Position numbers and translations under genes: made by a program. This document shows positions 54,722 through 64,000 of a DNA stretch of 64,000 nucleotides, piece after piece. This DNA comes from Effrenium voratum (Eukaryota; Sar; Dinophyceae; Suessiales; Symbiodiniaceae), in the NCBI GenBank assembly GCA_963377175.1, contig CAUJNA010003819.1:17501-81500 (forward strand), written 5' to 3'. Under the pieces are notes generated by a model. The model searched no databases, had not been told where the DNA came from, and was given only the letters and a program-made list of their open reading frames with translations. Numbering within the stretch: the stretch's first letter is position 1; every line of letters begins with the position of its first letter.

Positions 54722-56742
54722 TCACCTGATGACTTTCAGGATGCAAGCTCCCCTTGGCCAACACAATGCACCATCAGAATAAATGCCAGAAACACCACGT
54801 TTGCTGACGCAATTCAACAAGCCACTGAACTGTACATCTTCCCATGACTCAACTGGGCCAGGGTCAGCCGGAAATCCCCAGCGAGCCGCGAAAAGAACCG
54901 CAGGGACGAACGTAATCATCCCCCCCCCACCCCCCACTTGCGTTGAGTTGATAGGGGGAAAAGTAGCACTTGAGAAGAAACATAGCAAAAGCAGGGTTTG
55001 ATACCAGGCGACCAGCACAACCATGACCAACAACATACCCAGACCTTTCGGGAAGGTCCTGTGCTTGGGACCACTTCATTTCACAGTCGGATAATTTTGG
55101 GTGATGTGTGGCAACAAGTGTTTTCGCATTCATGCGCAGAACCACTACAACCAGAGCTTCCCAGGTTCCTGCTCAATCATCTATATAGGTTTGGGCAACG
55201 CCAGCTTGGATTCAGTTGTTTGTCGTTGTTTCTCCGGGAGAGTGTTTGAAGGTTATTACAAAACAGATGAATAACTTTGTGTGGCCGATCAAGATTCAGG
55301 CGCACTTTTGGGATGCTTGTTGAAGGGTAGTCTTTTGGAGAATTAAAGAACACTGTCTGGAGCCTGAGGTATCGAAATGGCGCACCGTGCAGTTGTGCCA
55401 TTGCTATGCCTCGGCAGCGTGAGCAAGCCAATGTGTGCGACTGACTAGCTTGTACATTGTTTGACGAATTGACAAAGGGTATCATTTCATAGCATTGGAT
55501 TCGAGCAAATGCCACTGGGACTTGGAGTATCCGATGCCCTGTAAATGAGCAAGGCACCCACCATCGCGCAGTGTGACTCCAGTTTTGTGGGGCATGGTCA
55601 ATTGTTCTACCTCAGGTTGTGTTATTTGGGAGAAGCAGTTCTAGGGCTTCAGGATTTGTGATGAAGTCAAAAGGGTGACTTCCAACATCTTGGGCAGTTT
55701 GCTAGACAGCACGTTTAGACACAGATACGCCTGCTTGTTCAGCGCCCCCACGTCTTCCGCGTGTCTGGAGCACAAATCATTGAATCTGTTGGGAGCGGTT
55801 GAACTTTGCATCCCCAAAAGGCCAGACTGTTGGCTCAGAAGCGCAACATTGGCGCGGCCACACGGATTGTGAAGCCACGTTGCCGATAAATGAACGTAAC
55901 ATCGAGCGATCGGCATCGCCGGCAGACACGTGGGTGGAACAAGCGAAGGGTTGCTGGACTGGAGAAAGCATTGACTTTGTTGCTTCTGGGTCTGCAATGT
56001 AGCGTTTGATTTGCTTGGAATATGGCTGATTCCCAGAAGCCAGCAAAAACGACCTAGTTGTCATAGCAGAAGCAGATGCGCATCGGTGCATCCATGACAC
56101 ATCATGAAACAGACCCAGGGCTACCTTCGGGCACGAAAGCAGCGAGATGCCAATGACTTTGCCGTTGGATGGGTGGTGACTCCAGTTTGAAAAGTCTTAG
56201 CGGCGAATCCCTGCGGAACCCCCTCTTCAATTTTAGCTACTTAGAGAACGGGCCACAGGGATCTTGAAGCTAAGGCATGGCAAAGCCAATATCAAAGATA
56301 CTGTTCATGCACCCCATGGATGGAGTCCCGCAACGCAGCGGACAATAGTTCTTGATACAGCCATGGTTTAGCCCTTCGAATGGAGGCACCGCACAAGTGT
56401 ACTTTTGGGGAATCGATTCTGGGGGGGGGGCATCGTGAAAGCAGTCACTGTCGCTCTCCGCTTCCGAAGTTCCACCCCGTGGATTGCGCTTTTCACATCT
56501 CGCTCTCTCACGTGCACGCACTGGAAAGGAAAGGAGCTTCTAGGAGCCTTTGGACACCATGGCGCCAATGAACGCCAGTGGCCCCGATTTGTTTCAGCAA
56601 CAGCCCAGTGGATTCCACCCTCTAAATCTCTTTCTGTTTGGTATTTGACCCCAAGAAAGGTTCTCTTTTGCAGGATAACTTGGCAACTGGAGTGTGACTG
56701 AAAGGGGATGACACACAGCAGCTTGGCTCTCCACATAAACAA
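54722..56742 (-). pseudogene. Minus-strand patch of broken coding sequence
   Basis: Several minus frames are protein-like and follow one another: 56521-56270 (ESIPQKYTCAVPPFEGLNHG, CIKNYCPLRCGTPSMGCMN), 56100-55777 (SFLLASGNQPYSKQIKRYIA), 55860-55641 (FNDLCSRHAEDVGALNKQAY), 55557-55177 (KVRLNLDRPHKVIHLFCNNL) and 54918-54722 (WEDVQFSGLLNCVSKRGVSG). The region is poor in the element families seen elsewhere. It could be a multi-exon minus gene ending at the 54.4-kb fragment or a dead one; no splice joins could be fixed. Confidence 0.28.
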
Positions 56743-56999
56743 CTTGTCGTCAAGCAGTCTCTAGGTACTTTGCCGAAACCAGGCCGGACGGAGGCCCACG
56801 CAAAACAAAACAGATGTCGACTTCATTTAGGCGACACATCAAAGGGAACACCAAATGTTTTCGGATGTTGGATCCTTTCTTTGGCCTGTATTTTGGCACC
56901 CAGCAGAATGGACCCCATGTTCCGAGGAATCTCCTGAATTACGAGGACCCCTTTTTTAGTGACCGTTCTTAAATCGCAAAAAGGAAAATGTATGTAACA

Positions 57000-57040
57000 T
57001 ATATATATATATGTATATACATATATACATATACACCCAC
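57000..57040. repeat. AT-rich microsatellite
   Basis: TATATATGTATATACATATA-type palindromic repeat. Confidence 0.75.
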
Positions 57041-57603
57041 AGCAGGGGTGGCTCGGTCGGCTCCACCGACGCCTTTTTTTTAAGTTGCCTCAGCCCCGTC
57101 GTGCCCGTTTTGCTCTCTTTCCTTGCCTCCTCCCAGGGGACGAAAATTCATCTCGGAGCCTTCGCGTAAATTGAAGCCTTGCATCTCATTCATTAACCTA
57201 TGATAATATACATATGAGAGTCGTCCGATAGGTCGTTGTATTGAGCTATGAAGGGGACGACCTTTCGGGCTTAGTTTTTCCGCGAAAGTTTTGTGTGGCT
57301 TGCTAACAGGAAGCTGGAGTGATGAACCATGTGTATCTACCGGCAGTGCGCGCAGAATGCCCGCAGAGTAAAGTTGGTCGGAGAATGCGCAGCCTGAGGG
57401 TCGCCGCAAGAATACGCCGCTGCAAAAGCAACCCCCAGCCAGCAGAAACCAGCTTCTGGGAGTTTTGAAGCTGTCGGGGCAAGCTGAGCGCAACTTCCAG
57501 CCGGATTTTCGCGAATGTTTGGCGTAAGATCCGCGAAAGTTTCGCGAAAGTCGGCAGTTTCCGGACATGAGGCCAACGGGTCCTCTCATGCGCAGCTTGC
57601 GGC

Positions 57604-57858
57604 TTGTGAGCTGGAGCTGCGGAAGCGCGCTTCGCGTGCTACTTTGGAACTGAAAGGTCACGACTTTCGAGCTGGGACTGCGGAAGTTCACTTTGTGTAC
57701 TACTTTCGTATTGAAAAGCTCTGACTTTCGAGGCTGAGGAAGTTTAGTTCGTGCACTACTTTCCAATTCAAGCACTGAAGAGCTGCGACTTTCGCGTGGG
57801 GCTGCGAAAGTTTACTTCGTGTACTACATTTGTGATGAATGTTCTGACCCGCGAAAGT
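57604..57858 (-). repeat. 61-65-bp tandem repeat, four diverged units
   Basis: Units share GAGCTG..GCTGCGGAAGTT then ACTTCGTGTACTACTTT then TGACTTTCG. A minus-strand frame (57080-57775, 231 codons) passes through, but its text in the repeat mirrors the unit and gives no recognisable domain. Just upstream (57508-57552) lie TTTCGCGAAA palindromes. Confidence 0.75.
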
Positions 57859-57939
57859 TCCGCGATGGGGTCCACGAAAGTTATTTTTTTCTCGCGAAGA
57901 TGGCGGTTTCCGGAACAAGGAATTTCAGACAACCGTCAT

Positions 57940-58038
57940 ATATATATATATGATATTTAAAAAGTGTATATGATATATATATACATATATACATATATAT
58001 ATATATATATGATGTATATAAATATAGAGAGAGATATG

Positions 58039-58069
<31 letters not shown>

Positions 58070-58082
58070 CACACATACATAT
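57940..58082. repeat. Long AT-rich microsatellite
   Basis: TATATA runs with CATATA and GATATA variants. Many self-complementary segments. Confidence 0.85.
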
Positions 58083-58512
58083 TACGTACATTTAACATTT
58101 AGACACATGCTGTTGGTGTTCAAACAAGAACTTACATATACATACATCCATATGCTTACTTTCCATGCATTCAGTCATGGATATGCACATCAAGCCGACT
58201 TATGTAGCCTGACCCGAAGCGTCCTCTCTCCTCACATTTCCAAGACCCGGCCTGGCCCTGCATGCCGAGCTCTGGTGTGACAGGAAGAACTGGGAGCGCC
58301 TGGACGTCGGCACTCTCGCTTGAAGCAGATAGAGCTTCATTAGGGTATGTACCCCACCGGGAAACCTTGAAGACGCATCCAAAGACCACCTGATTTACAA
58401 GCGAATCCTTTGAATCAGCCTGTAAAGGTGACATAATGTGACTTTTGAGCTACCCCAAATTAAATTCCTTTAAAGGACTCTACACTAGGAAAGTAGATCC
58501 CTATCTGGCGAA

Positions 58513-58981
58513 ATGAAGACGATGACCAAGAATGGGAAGATAGGGCCATCTACTGGTTCTTCCTATCCAAGTGTAAATGGTTTAGCAAACAACCTTGTTC
58601 TTGGGAGGGTGCTTGGGCAACTTCTCGTCAATGGCTTCTATGAGCAGGGCCCAAACCCTAAACAAAAAGCCCATGACCAAGCCACAGGGGTAGGTAGAAC
58701 AATCGGGGGTCCTTGTGTGTTCGTTTCCGACCCATTTCGTCTTTGGAGCAACTCTCGGGAGAGTTTTAGGACAATTGTCTATTTATTTGGGGACCAAAGT
58801 ACCTAAGTACGTAAATAGAGCCGACATAGATCCTTCGGGCCAGGTGTCCATTGCTTGCCCTTTAGCAACACTTGGTGCGTGTAACTCGGTCCTGCTTGCT
58901 GGAATCGCAAAGCTTTCATCTAAGGATTCCAATCCTGCCTATTCTAGGCCAGGGGTAGCCATAGAGAAGAATCCATACTGA
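58513..58981 (+). pseudogene. Coding-like region with one apparent frameshift
   Basis: Plus frame 58513-58740 (NNLVLGRVLGQLLVNGFYEQ) continues in another frame to 58981 (KYVNRADIDPSGQVSIACPL, ATLGACNSVLLAGIAKLSSK). A short string LGRVLGQL occurs in both halves. No family recognised. Confidence 0.25.
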
Positions 58982-59920
58982 AAGCCACTTGCCCGGGGAT
59001 TCATGTTAGGTTGTGAGTCAGAATGCTGCCTGTAGGATTCGTCCCTGACCACAAAAAGCCGGCGTGTACGTCCACATGGGAGTGCTCATTTCTGCTTTTC
59101 TCCATGACTCACGTACATAAGTCTCCAAGCGAAATTCCGCACCCTGACCATATCCGTTTGAATTGGGAATGCCAACTCATAGCAATTTATGGTTAACGTA
59201 TAAAAGGGGCGTACAACTTACAAGGGGACCTCTAGTTGACACAATGACTGGGTATCATTTTAAATATTTGGGACCTGTGATCGGTATATGAGGGGGTATA
59301 CCTTTTTTTTGTGGGGGGGGGGGGGGCGCTGCCAGCTGGCACACCATCATTCCCTTCGAAGTTGAGCTTTTGGCTTTCCGCTGGATTTGTTTCGCGTCGG
59401 TGCAGGCTCGAGACATGTACATGCAAGTCTTAGTCCATCGACAAACTCCTGGCAAAAGGATTTGCCCCGTGCTTTGGTGTTTTATTTGCCAAAGGAGGGA
59501 TCGACTTGTCCCTAATCTCCAAGGGCCTTGGGAGCTAGCAATTGAACCCCAAGCCGTTGGCAATCTAGGGCTGCCGAGGGATTTCGCCCCTATATCAGGT
59601 AACCCTTCCCCATACTTGTTTCGCGCTTAAAAGGTGGGAACCCCGGCGGTTACCTACTTTACAGCTAAATTGATCCAAAGGCACGAGCACCCAGACTTCC
59701 TGCAGACAAACCCAGAGTTGCTTCGAACCGAACTTTTTGCTTTCCTCGCAGGGATCAATCGTCTAGCATGTACAAGAAGGAACAAGGGTCTTGGGACCTG
59801 AGCTCAGCTTTCCCTTCAGCATCCGAGCTTCGGACTTCGCCTGCTCACGCTGGGCCAGAAAGCCAGCGCTGATGGAAAGCGTCTCCCACGCGGTGGCCTG
59901 GCAAAAGCTGGGGTAAACGG

Positions 59921-60045
59921 ATATGGCTGTGGGTCAAAACCAATGGATCCCATTTTGGGGTAGGTGCACCACCCATTTTAGAACCTATTTTTGTCGGAAT
60001 TGGGATGTTCACCGGGGGTATGGGATTTTGATCCATGGCCATATT
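59921..60045 (+). mobile_element. Family E inverted-repeat element, copy E7
   Basis: Left ATATGGCTGTGGGTCAAAAC, interior GGGGTAGGTGCACCACCCAT, right TTTTGATCCATGGCCATAT. Confidence 0.83.
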
Positions 60046-60689
60046 GGGCCAAAAATGAAACCACCAGGACACCGCTGAAGGGTCATTTTGCAGACTGTGA
60101 GCTACAGCCCTTGCCCGATGTGTCTTCCAGCACACGTTCCAGACAGGGTCATAGTCAAACGACCAAGTTACTTTGGATGGACCAAATTATGCACCACTCC
60201 GAAACCATGGGAAACCATTGTTCGCTGCTGTTTACAGGGAAAGCAATTCCAATTTTTCTTAGGTGCAGGAGTTTGCTCATTTATAGTAGGTTATTTAGGA
60301 GTGCTGTCAGACGACCACGGGGTGCTTGTCAGAGAGCCATGGCCATGACCAATGTGTTGACCATGGCTAACAGTTTGGAACTGGCAGCTGGTACGGTTCG
60401 CTTTGTGTAGTAGTTCACACCGGATGTTGGCACGAAGGGAATAGTCACCAATCAACGCGGCGTTCAAATCAAGTTCTAGTGCACACTTTGGTACCACAGA
60501 AACGGTACTGTTCCATCATAGATCAACTTGGGTAAGCCTTAAATGGTGTGGATCGGTAGTTTAGAGGGTTCTGCCTGGTGTCAAAAGGGGCACCAGCTCA
60601 AAAAAAACACCAACTTCATACTTCTTTTCTTCGGGGGGGTCCCCCAAAAACCGACACGCCCATCTTGCCACCTTTCGCTCCATTTCGGG

Positions 60690-60775
60690 GCGCCCAGGTG
60701 TCCCTGGCAGCCAATGCCGCCTCTCTGGCAGGGCTCTCAGCGGGTCCGGTCTGAGCTGGCGGGTCCGGTAGGTGG
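60690..60775. CDS. Exon-like GC-rich segment, strand unclear
   Basis: Between CCCAG| at 60690 and a GTAGGT site at 60768 the composition jumps to exon-like GC. Plus could read VSLAANAASLAGLSAGPV and stop; minus reads TRQLRPDPLRALPERRHWL. Possibly an upstream exon of the gene ending at 63.7 kb, or unrelated. Confidence 0.25.
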
Positions 60776-60821
60776 TGTAAAGGGTCAAGAATCAACACCC
60801 AACTCTGGAGGAAGCCAAACA

Positions 60822-60951
60822 GACTGTGGATGGACATAATCCATTTCGCACCACCTAAGAAACTGTGGAATGACGATTGCCCTGTAAATACGAACAACTA
60901 ATGGTTTCCCATGGTTTCACAGTGGTGCAGGATTTTGTCCATCCACAGTAT
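60822..60951 (+). mobile_element. Family C inverted-repeat element, copy C7
   Basis: Left GACTGTGGATGGACATAATC then CATTTCGCACCACC; right GTGGTGCAGGATTTTGTCCA then TCCACAGTA. Very similar to C6. A partial relative lies at about 60170-60270. Confidence 0.83.
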
Positions 60952-61434
60952 GTAAACAAGAAAGACAAACAACATGCTCCAACTTTGGAACAACCCATGC
61001 GTCAAGCAATTTTGTGGGAACAATTACAGCTTTCGAGGACAATTGCAGCGCTCCAACTTTGGAACAAACCAAACAATTCTGTAGGAACCCACTAAAAATA
61101 TGTAAACAAAAAGAGGCGCCAGATGAATCCAATTCGAGTTGGCACATCCCGTTGGGGAAGTGGTTGACCCAGTGCTTCCATTTGCCTGTATAGTAGGTAG
61201 CCCAAGGAACAGCTGTTTAGAGACCAGCAGGAAAAACTGGCTGGTTTTACAGTACCCAACATCCACTGTGCATATGGAAAACACAAAGGAGCCCCCCCCC
61301 CCCCCAATTTGCACTGAGCTGGTACGTGTCTGCTTTCAACGGAGCTCGGCATGTGTCGGGCTGTCAAAATGGTCCACGTCCATTTGCGAAGAACTCTTTG
61401 AGAAAGTGTTTGAAGGGAAATCAAAAGGAATCAC

Positions 61435-61541
61435 CTTGGTGCTCAGGGAATGATGAACCCAATTGGTCCCCTGAAAGGAAACCACCACCAGCTGGATGGT
61501 TACGGGTCATTTCCTCTCATTCCCTGCTGAGCACTCGCAAG
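61435..61541 (+). mobile_element. Family B inverted-repeat element, copy B7
   Basis: Left CTTGGTGCTCAGGGAATGA, interior AAAGGAAACCACCACCAGCT, right TCATTCCCTGCTGAGCACTC then GCAAG. Shortest copy found. Confidence 0.77.
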
Positions 61542-62065
61542 TCACCTTTGCTTTGAAAGTTCTCTTATGTTCACCGTTTGTTGGCATGTTTCGAAGTGTG
61601 GCTTGGTTCTTGGGCGCTCATGTTGCGCGGCTGCGAAGCACAGCCTTTGCCAAGATTCCCAGGCTTGGGAGGTGTGTTTGAATTGAGCACACCGAAGCGA
61701 TCCATCCATTTTCAGTCGGTTCCACCCCTTGTTAAGCACGTTCCCCGGCTCACAACAGTCGATTCGACTTGACCTTCAACCCAGGATCCAATTCGTATCT
61801 TCGGCTTCGGAATTGATTGCAACATTTGCAGACCCGACTGTAGATGGACAAAGTATTATTAATCCCAGTATTCATAGGGCTGCATCCATGCCAAGCGCAT
61901 TTTGGGGTCGGGAATGCTGATCAACCCCCTCATCGCTCCTATGCCACATCCATCCGCGACTTGGGTTCGTAAATGGAAACCGAAGGACACCAACCAAAAG
62001 CGGTTTGCTTTTTCACTGGGAGTTCGATGTTTGCTTCAAGAGTGCCCCGGACAAAAGCAAATTTC

Positions 62066-62180
62066 TGGTGCGTTTTGCCAAGGGATGTTAGGACTTTAAC
62101 TTTTTGCCAACTGGGTTTTCCGTATTCAACCACCAAAAGTTGTTCACTTTTAGCAGGGCTTCGCAGATTTCGCCACCAAG
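62066..62180 (+). mobile_element. Family D inverted-repeat element, copy D6
   Basis: Left TGGTGCGTTTTGCCAAGGGA, right GGGCTTCGCAGATTTCGCCA then CCAAG. The right end matches copy D3. The gene 3 exon follows 32 bp downstream. Confidence 0.77.
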
Positions 62181-62212
62181 ATTTGTTTCTTGTGGCTTTA
62201 AAGGGACAACAG

Positions 62213-62380
62213 GGACACTGAAGCCAAGAAATTCGGCTGGGCGCGAGGATTTCTTGGGCGCCGATTTGGGGCTCCGAGCCGAGCCGCAGGCCTTGGAAGG
62301 CTCCAAGGATGCGGTGGCGCCCCTGTGGTCCCAGCTGGAGTTAATCACCGCCGCGGCCCTCCAGGCAGGGCGAGAGCCAG
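62213..62380 (+). CDS. Candidate exon of an unrecognised gene (gene 3, penultimate)
   Basis: The frame encodes, among others, EDFLGADLGLRAEPQALEG, SKDAVAPLWSQLELITAAAL and QAGREP with strong GC3. The acceptor may be CAACAG|GG (62213) or GCGCGAG|G (62248). The donor CCAG|GC at 62381 leaves phase 1, exactly what the exon at 63577 needs. A family D element ends 32 bp upstream. Helical, acidic-to-neutral segment; no family recognised. Confidence 0.5.
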
Positions 62381-62731
62381 GCCAAGGGGCCAAGCGGCTG
62401 GTGTCCACATGTTAGCGGGCCGCTTGGTTTGAAAGGTTAAACCAAAAGGAAGCCAACGGATTTGAGGCTTCAATCCAAACTCTGCTTTTTGGGTTGGGTT
62501 TGAAAGGAAACCAAAAGGAAGCTAAGAATCATTCAATTGGGGTAAGCCAAACAAAGTCATGAAACATCAGGCAGAATGTCAGCACCAGGTCTCAATGATT
62601 TCATGACTTACGGGGAGACAAAAACTGAAGAATATGAACATGATGTTTTGTGTCGCCCCGAGTTGGGCCGGAGGTGGGGTACGCTGAAACCAAGGACACG
62701 AGAAAAGCAGATGGCAGTGTTAGGATTTGTT

Positions 62732-62868
62732 TTGCTGGTGCGATCGGGAATGACCGTTCCGGTTGTTGTTTGAACGAACCGGTTTTGGGGATTCCCTTAC
62801 AAGAAACCAATGGGGATGGGATAGCTTGGGCGCATGCACATTCTCATTCCCTGCTCAGAACCAGCAAG
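62732..62868 (+). mobile_element. Family B inverted-repeat element, copy B8
   Basis: Left TTGCTGGTGCGATCGGGAAT, right TCATTCCCTGCTCAGAACCA then GCAAG. Closest relative of copy B6 (shared CCGGTTTTGGGGATTCCC). Lies in the proposed last intron of gene 3. Confidence 0.8.
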
Positions 62869-63576
62869 TTGTTTCAGCCTCTGCCCTGTTGAGTTGGCCA
62901 TTTTCTGTATTTTACATGCGTCATACTCGAGGCTGTAGAAAAGGTGGTGGACTTTCAAGTAGTTGTGACTCCTTAGAGCACACAACACATGGTTCCATGC
63001 CTAAAAGATGAACAAGCCTCAGGTTGGCAACAAGTTTTGTATGCCTTTAATGTTCCCTTTCACGATTCTACGGGTGGTTCAGCTGGCATATTTGAGGGAC
63101 TACGAAAGGAAACACCTGCATCGCGAACGCCCGGCGATTGGACCGCCTCAAAGGGCCGCTTTGCCCTCACGACTACCTGGGGACTCGACTTGAAAGGGCG
63201 GCGTCCAAAGGCCCCAGGCGTAGATTTGTGTTGGACAACCCCACACAGGGGTTGATCAGAAGGTCCCATCGGGGGAAACCGCGAAGCAGATTCGATATGT
63301 CCACCACCAAATGGGAAAAGCTACCCATGGTCATTTGGGCCGAACGGAATATTAACAAGTACAAGCCAGGACCGCACATATAAACATTACACCTGTTCCA
63401 CCGGACCAGCAGGAAACCACCATTTTGGGGTCGTGTTAAGAAGCTATAATACACCTTAGAATGATGGGTTTCCCTTTTTCTTTCGCCTTTGAAAGCACCC
63501 ACCCACCCCCGCACCCCCCCCCCCCCACCCCCCACCCCAAAAAAAGAACAGGTATCCTCACATCTTACCGCCACAG

Positions 63577-63734
63577 GTGGGCCAAGGAACACCGACCAGA
63601 TCCGGGCAAGCGCCAGACCCGCGCGCGCGGTCCAGGTGGTCGAAGCCTTCCGTTTGCTGATCGTGGAGGCCCTGGGCCAGCTGATTCGCTTTGCGCCTCG
63701 GAGAAACGGCGTGGACGGAGCGAGCACTCCCTGA
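63577..63734 (+). CDS. Candidate terminal exon (gene 3, last)
   Basis: After CCACAG| the frame encodes RNTDQIRASARPARAVQ, then VVEAFRLLIVEALGQLIRF (a strongly hydrophobic helix) and APRRNGVDGASTP, ending at TGA 63732. GC3 is high throughout. Joins in phase with the exon ending at 62380. A 272-codon minus-strand ORF overlaps it but runs through a poly-G tract and has poorer codon use. Confidence 0.5.
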
Positions 63735-64000
63735 GTTCCCGACCATGGCATAGGTAACAAACGCAAGTTGAGACGTTTCCTGGACTTGATATACCATTGC
63801 ATTGGCTGAATCTTCGCGAGTTCCTGGACTTGATGATTTTTTTTAGGGACCATTGCATTGGTAAAGAAAAAGAAGAGAAGAAGAAAACGCGCAAGTTGAG
63901 ATGTTGGGCATTCCCCCCACTCAGGAGCTGAGACAAACTTTGTGTGAGACGAAGGGACTCCCCTGCAATCGAATCGGGGCCCGCAGGCCACAAGCGAGGG

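Noticed and set aside
59010..59034. ESECCL-stop reading as a possible Rab last exon with a prenyl signal
   Set aside because: It lies 9.6 kb past exon 12, the fit depends on a handful of residues, and exon 12 already supplies a CCXXX end and stop.
63173..63991. 272-codon minus-strand ORF
   Set aside because: Crosses a poly-G/poly-C tract and opposes a GC3-rich plus-strand exon that joins in phase with another; codon use is poor.
1..64000. tRNA, rRNA or snRNA genes
   Set aside because: No cloverleaf with A- and B-box spacing, no conserved rRNA core and no U-snRNA motif was recognised by eye; a covariance-model search would be decisive.

Overview
The window looks like nuclear DNA of a dinoflagellate. 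I cannot place it to genus. The evidence is a Rab-family GTPase gene cut into twelve small exons (26-85 nt) by eleven introns of 0.6-2.3 kb. Nine of these introns begin with GC, one with GT and one apparently with GA, and ten of the eleven acceptors read AG|G. This AG|GC..AG|G style is a known dinoflagellate signature. The rest is about 95% intron or intergenic DNA, full of short inverted-repeat elements (recalling the introners reported from dinoflagellates), microsatellites and decayed coding fragments. I see no rRNA, tRNA, CRISPR array, bacterial operon or viral gene.

Layout. 0-13 kb: a Thr/Ser-rich repeat ORF (1.1-2.0 kb), a decayed coding patch (4.1-5.0 kb), a G-rich tract (5.9 kb), one probable minus-strand exon (9.2 kb) and copies of all five element families. 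13.6-20.5 kb: four GC3-rich plus-strand exons whose phases join into the 3' end of an unrecognised gene. 21.9-30.9 kb: a strand-ambiguous exon, a 1.2-kb CA-rich tract, a 137-codon minus ORF and several long open stretches I cannot name. 30.9-49.4 kb: the Rab11/RabA-like gene, reconstructed from its start codon to a stop preceded by a CCXXX-type prenylation signal. Two intact single-exon genes sit inside its introns on the same strand: a DUF2200 protein with a lysine-rich N-terminal tail (intron 2), and a 2-oxoglutarate/Fe(II) dioxygenase directly behind an inverted-repeat element (intron 3). 49.5-64 kb: simple repeats, a minus-strand patch of broken coding sequence (54.4-56.7 kb) including a possible caspase-fold peptidase fragment, a 61-65-bp tandem repeat, and two plus-strand exons (62.2 and 63.6 kb) forming the end of another unrecognised gene.

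The confident genes are all on the plus strand, as expected of unidirectional dinoflagellate gene arrays. The Rab should act in membrane traffic. The two nested genes have no visible functional link to it and are best seen as later insertions, probably by retroposition and, for DUF2200, an older transfer from bacteria. Most remarkable are the nested genes, the almost uniformly non-GT introns, and five families of small terminal-inverted-repeat elements, of which families A, B, D and E were all found in one orientation and family A carries ready-made AG|GT and AG| splice borders. All exon joins and repeat families were worked out by eye. Nothing was searched against a database.
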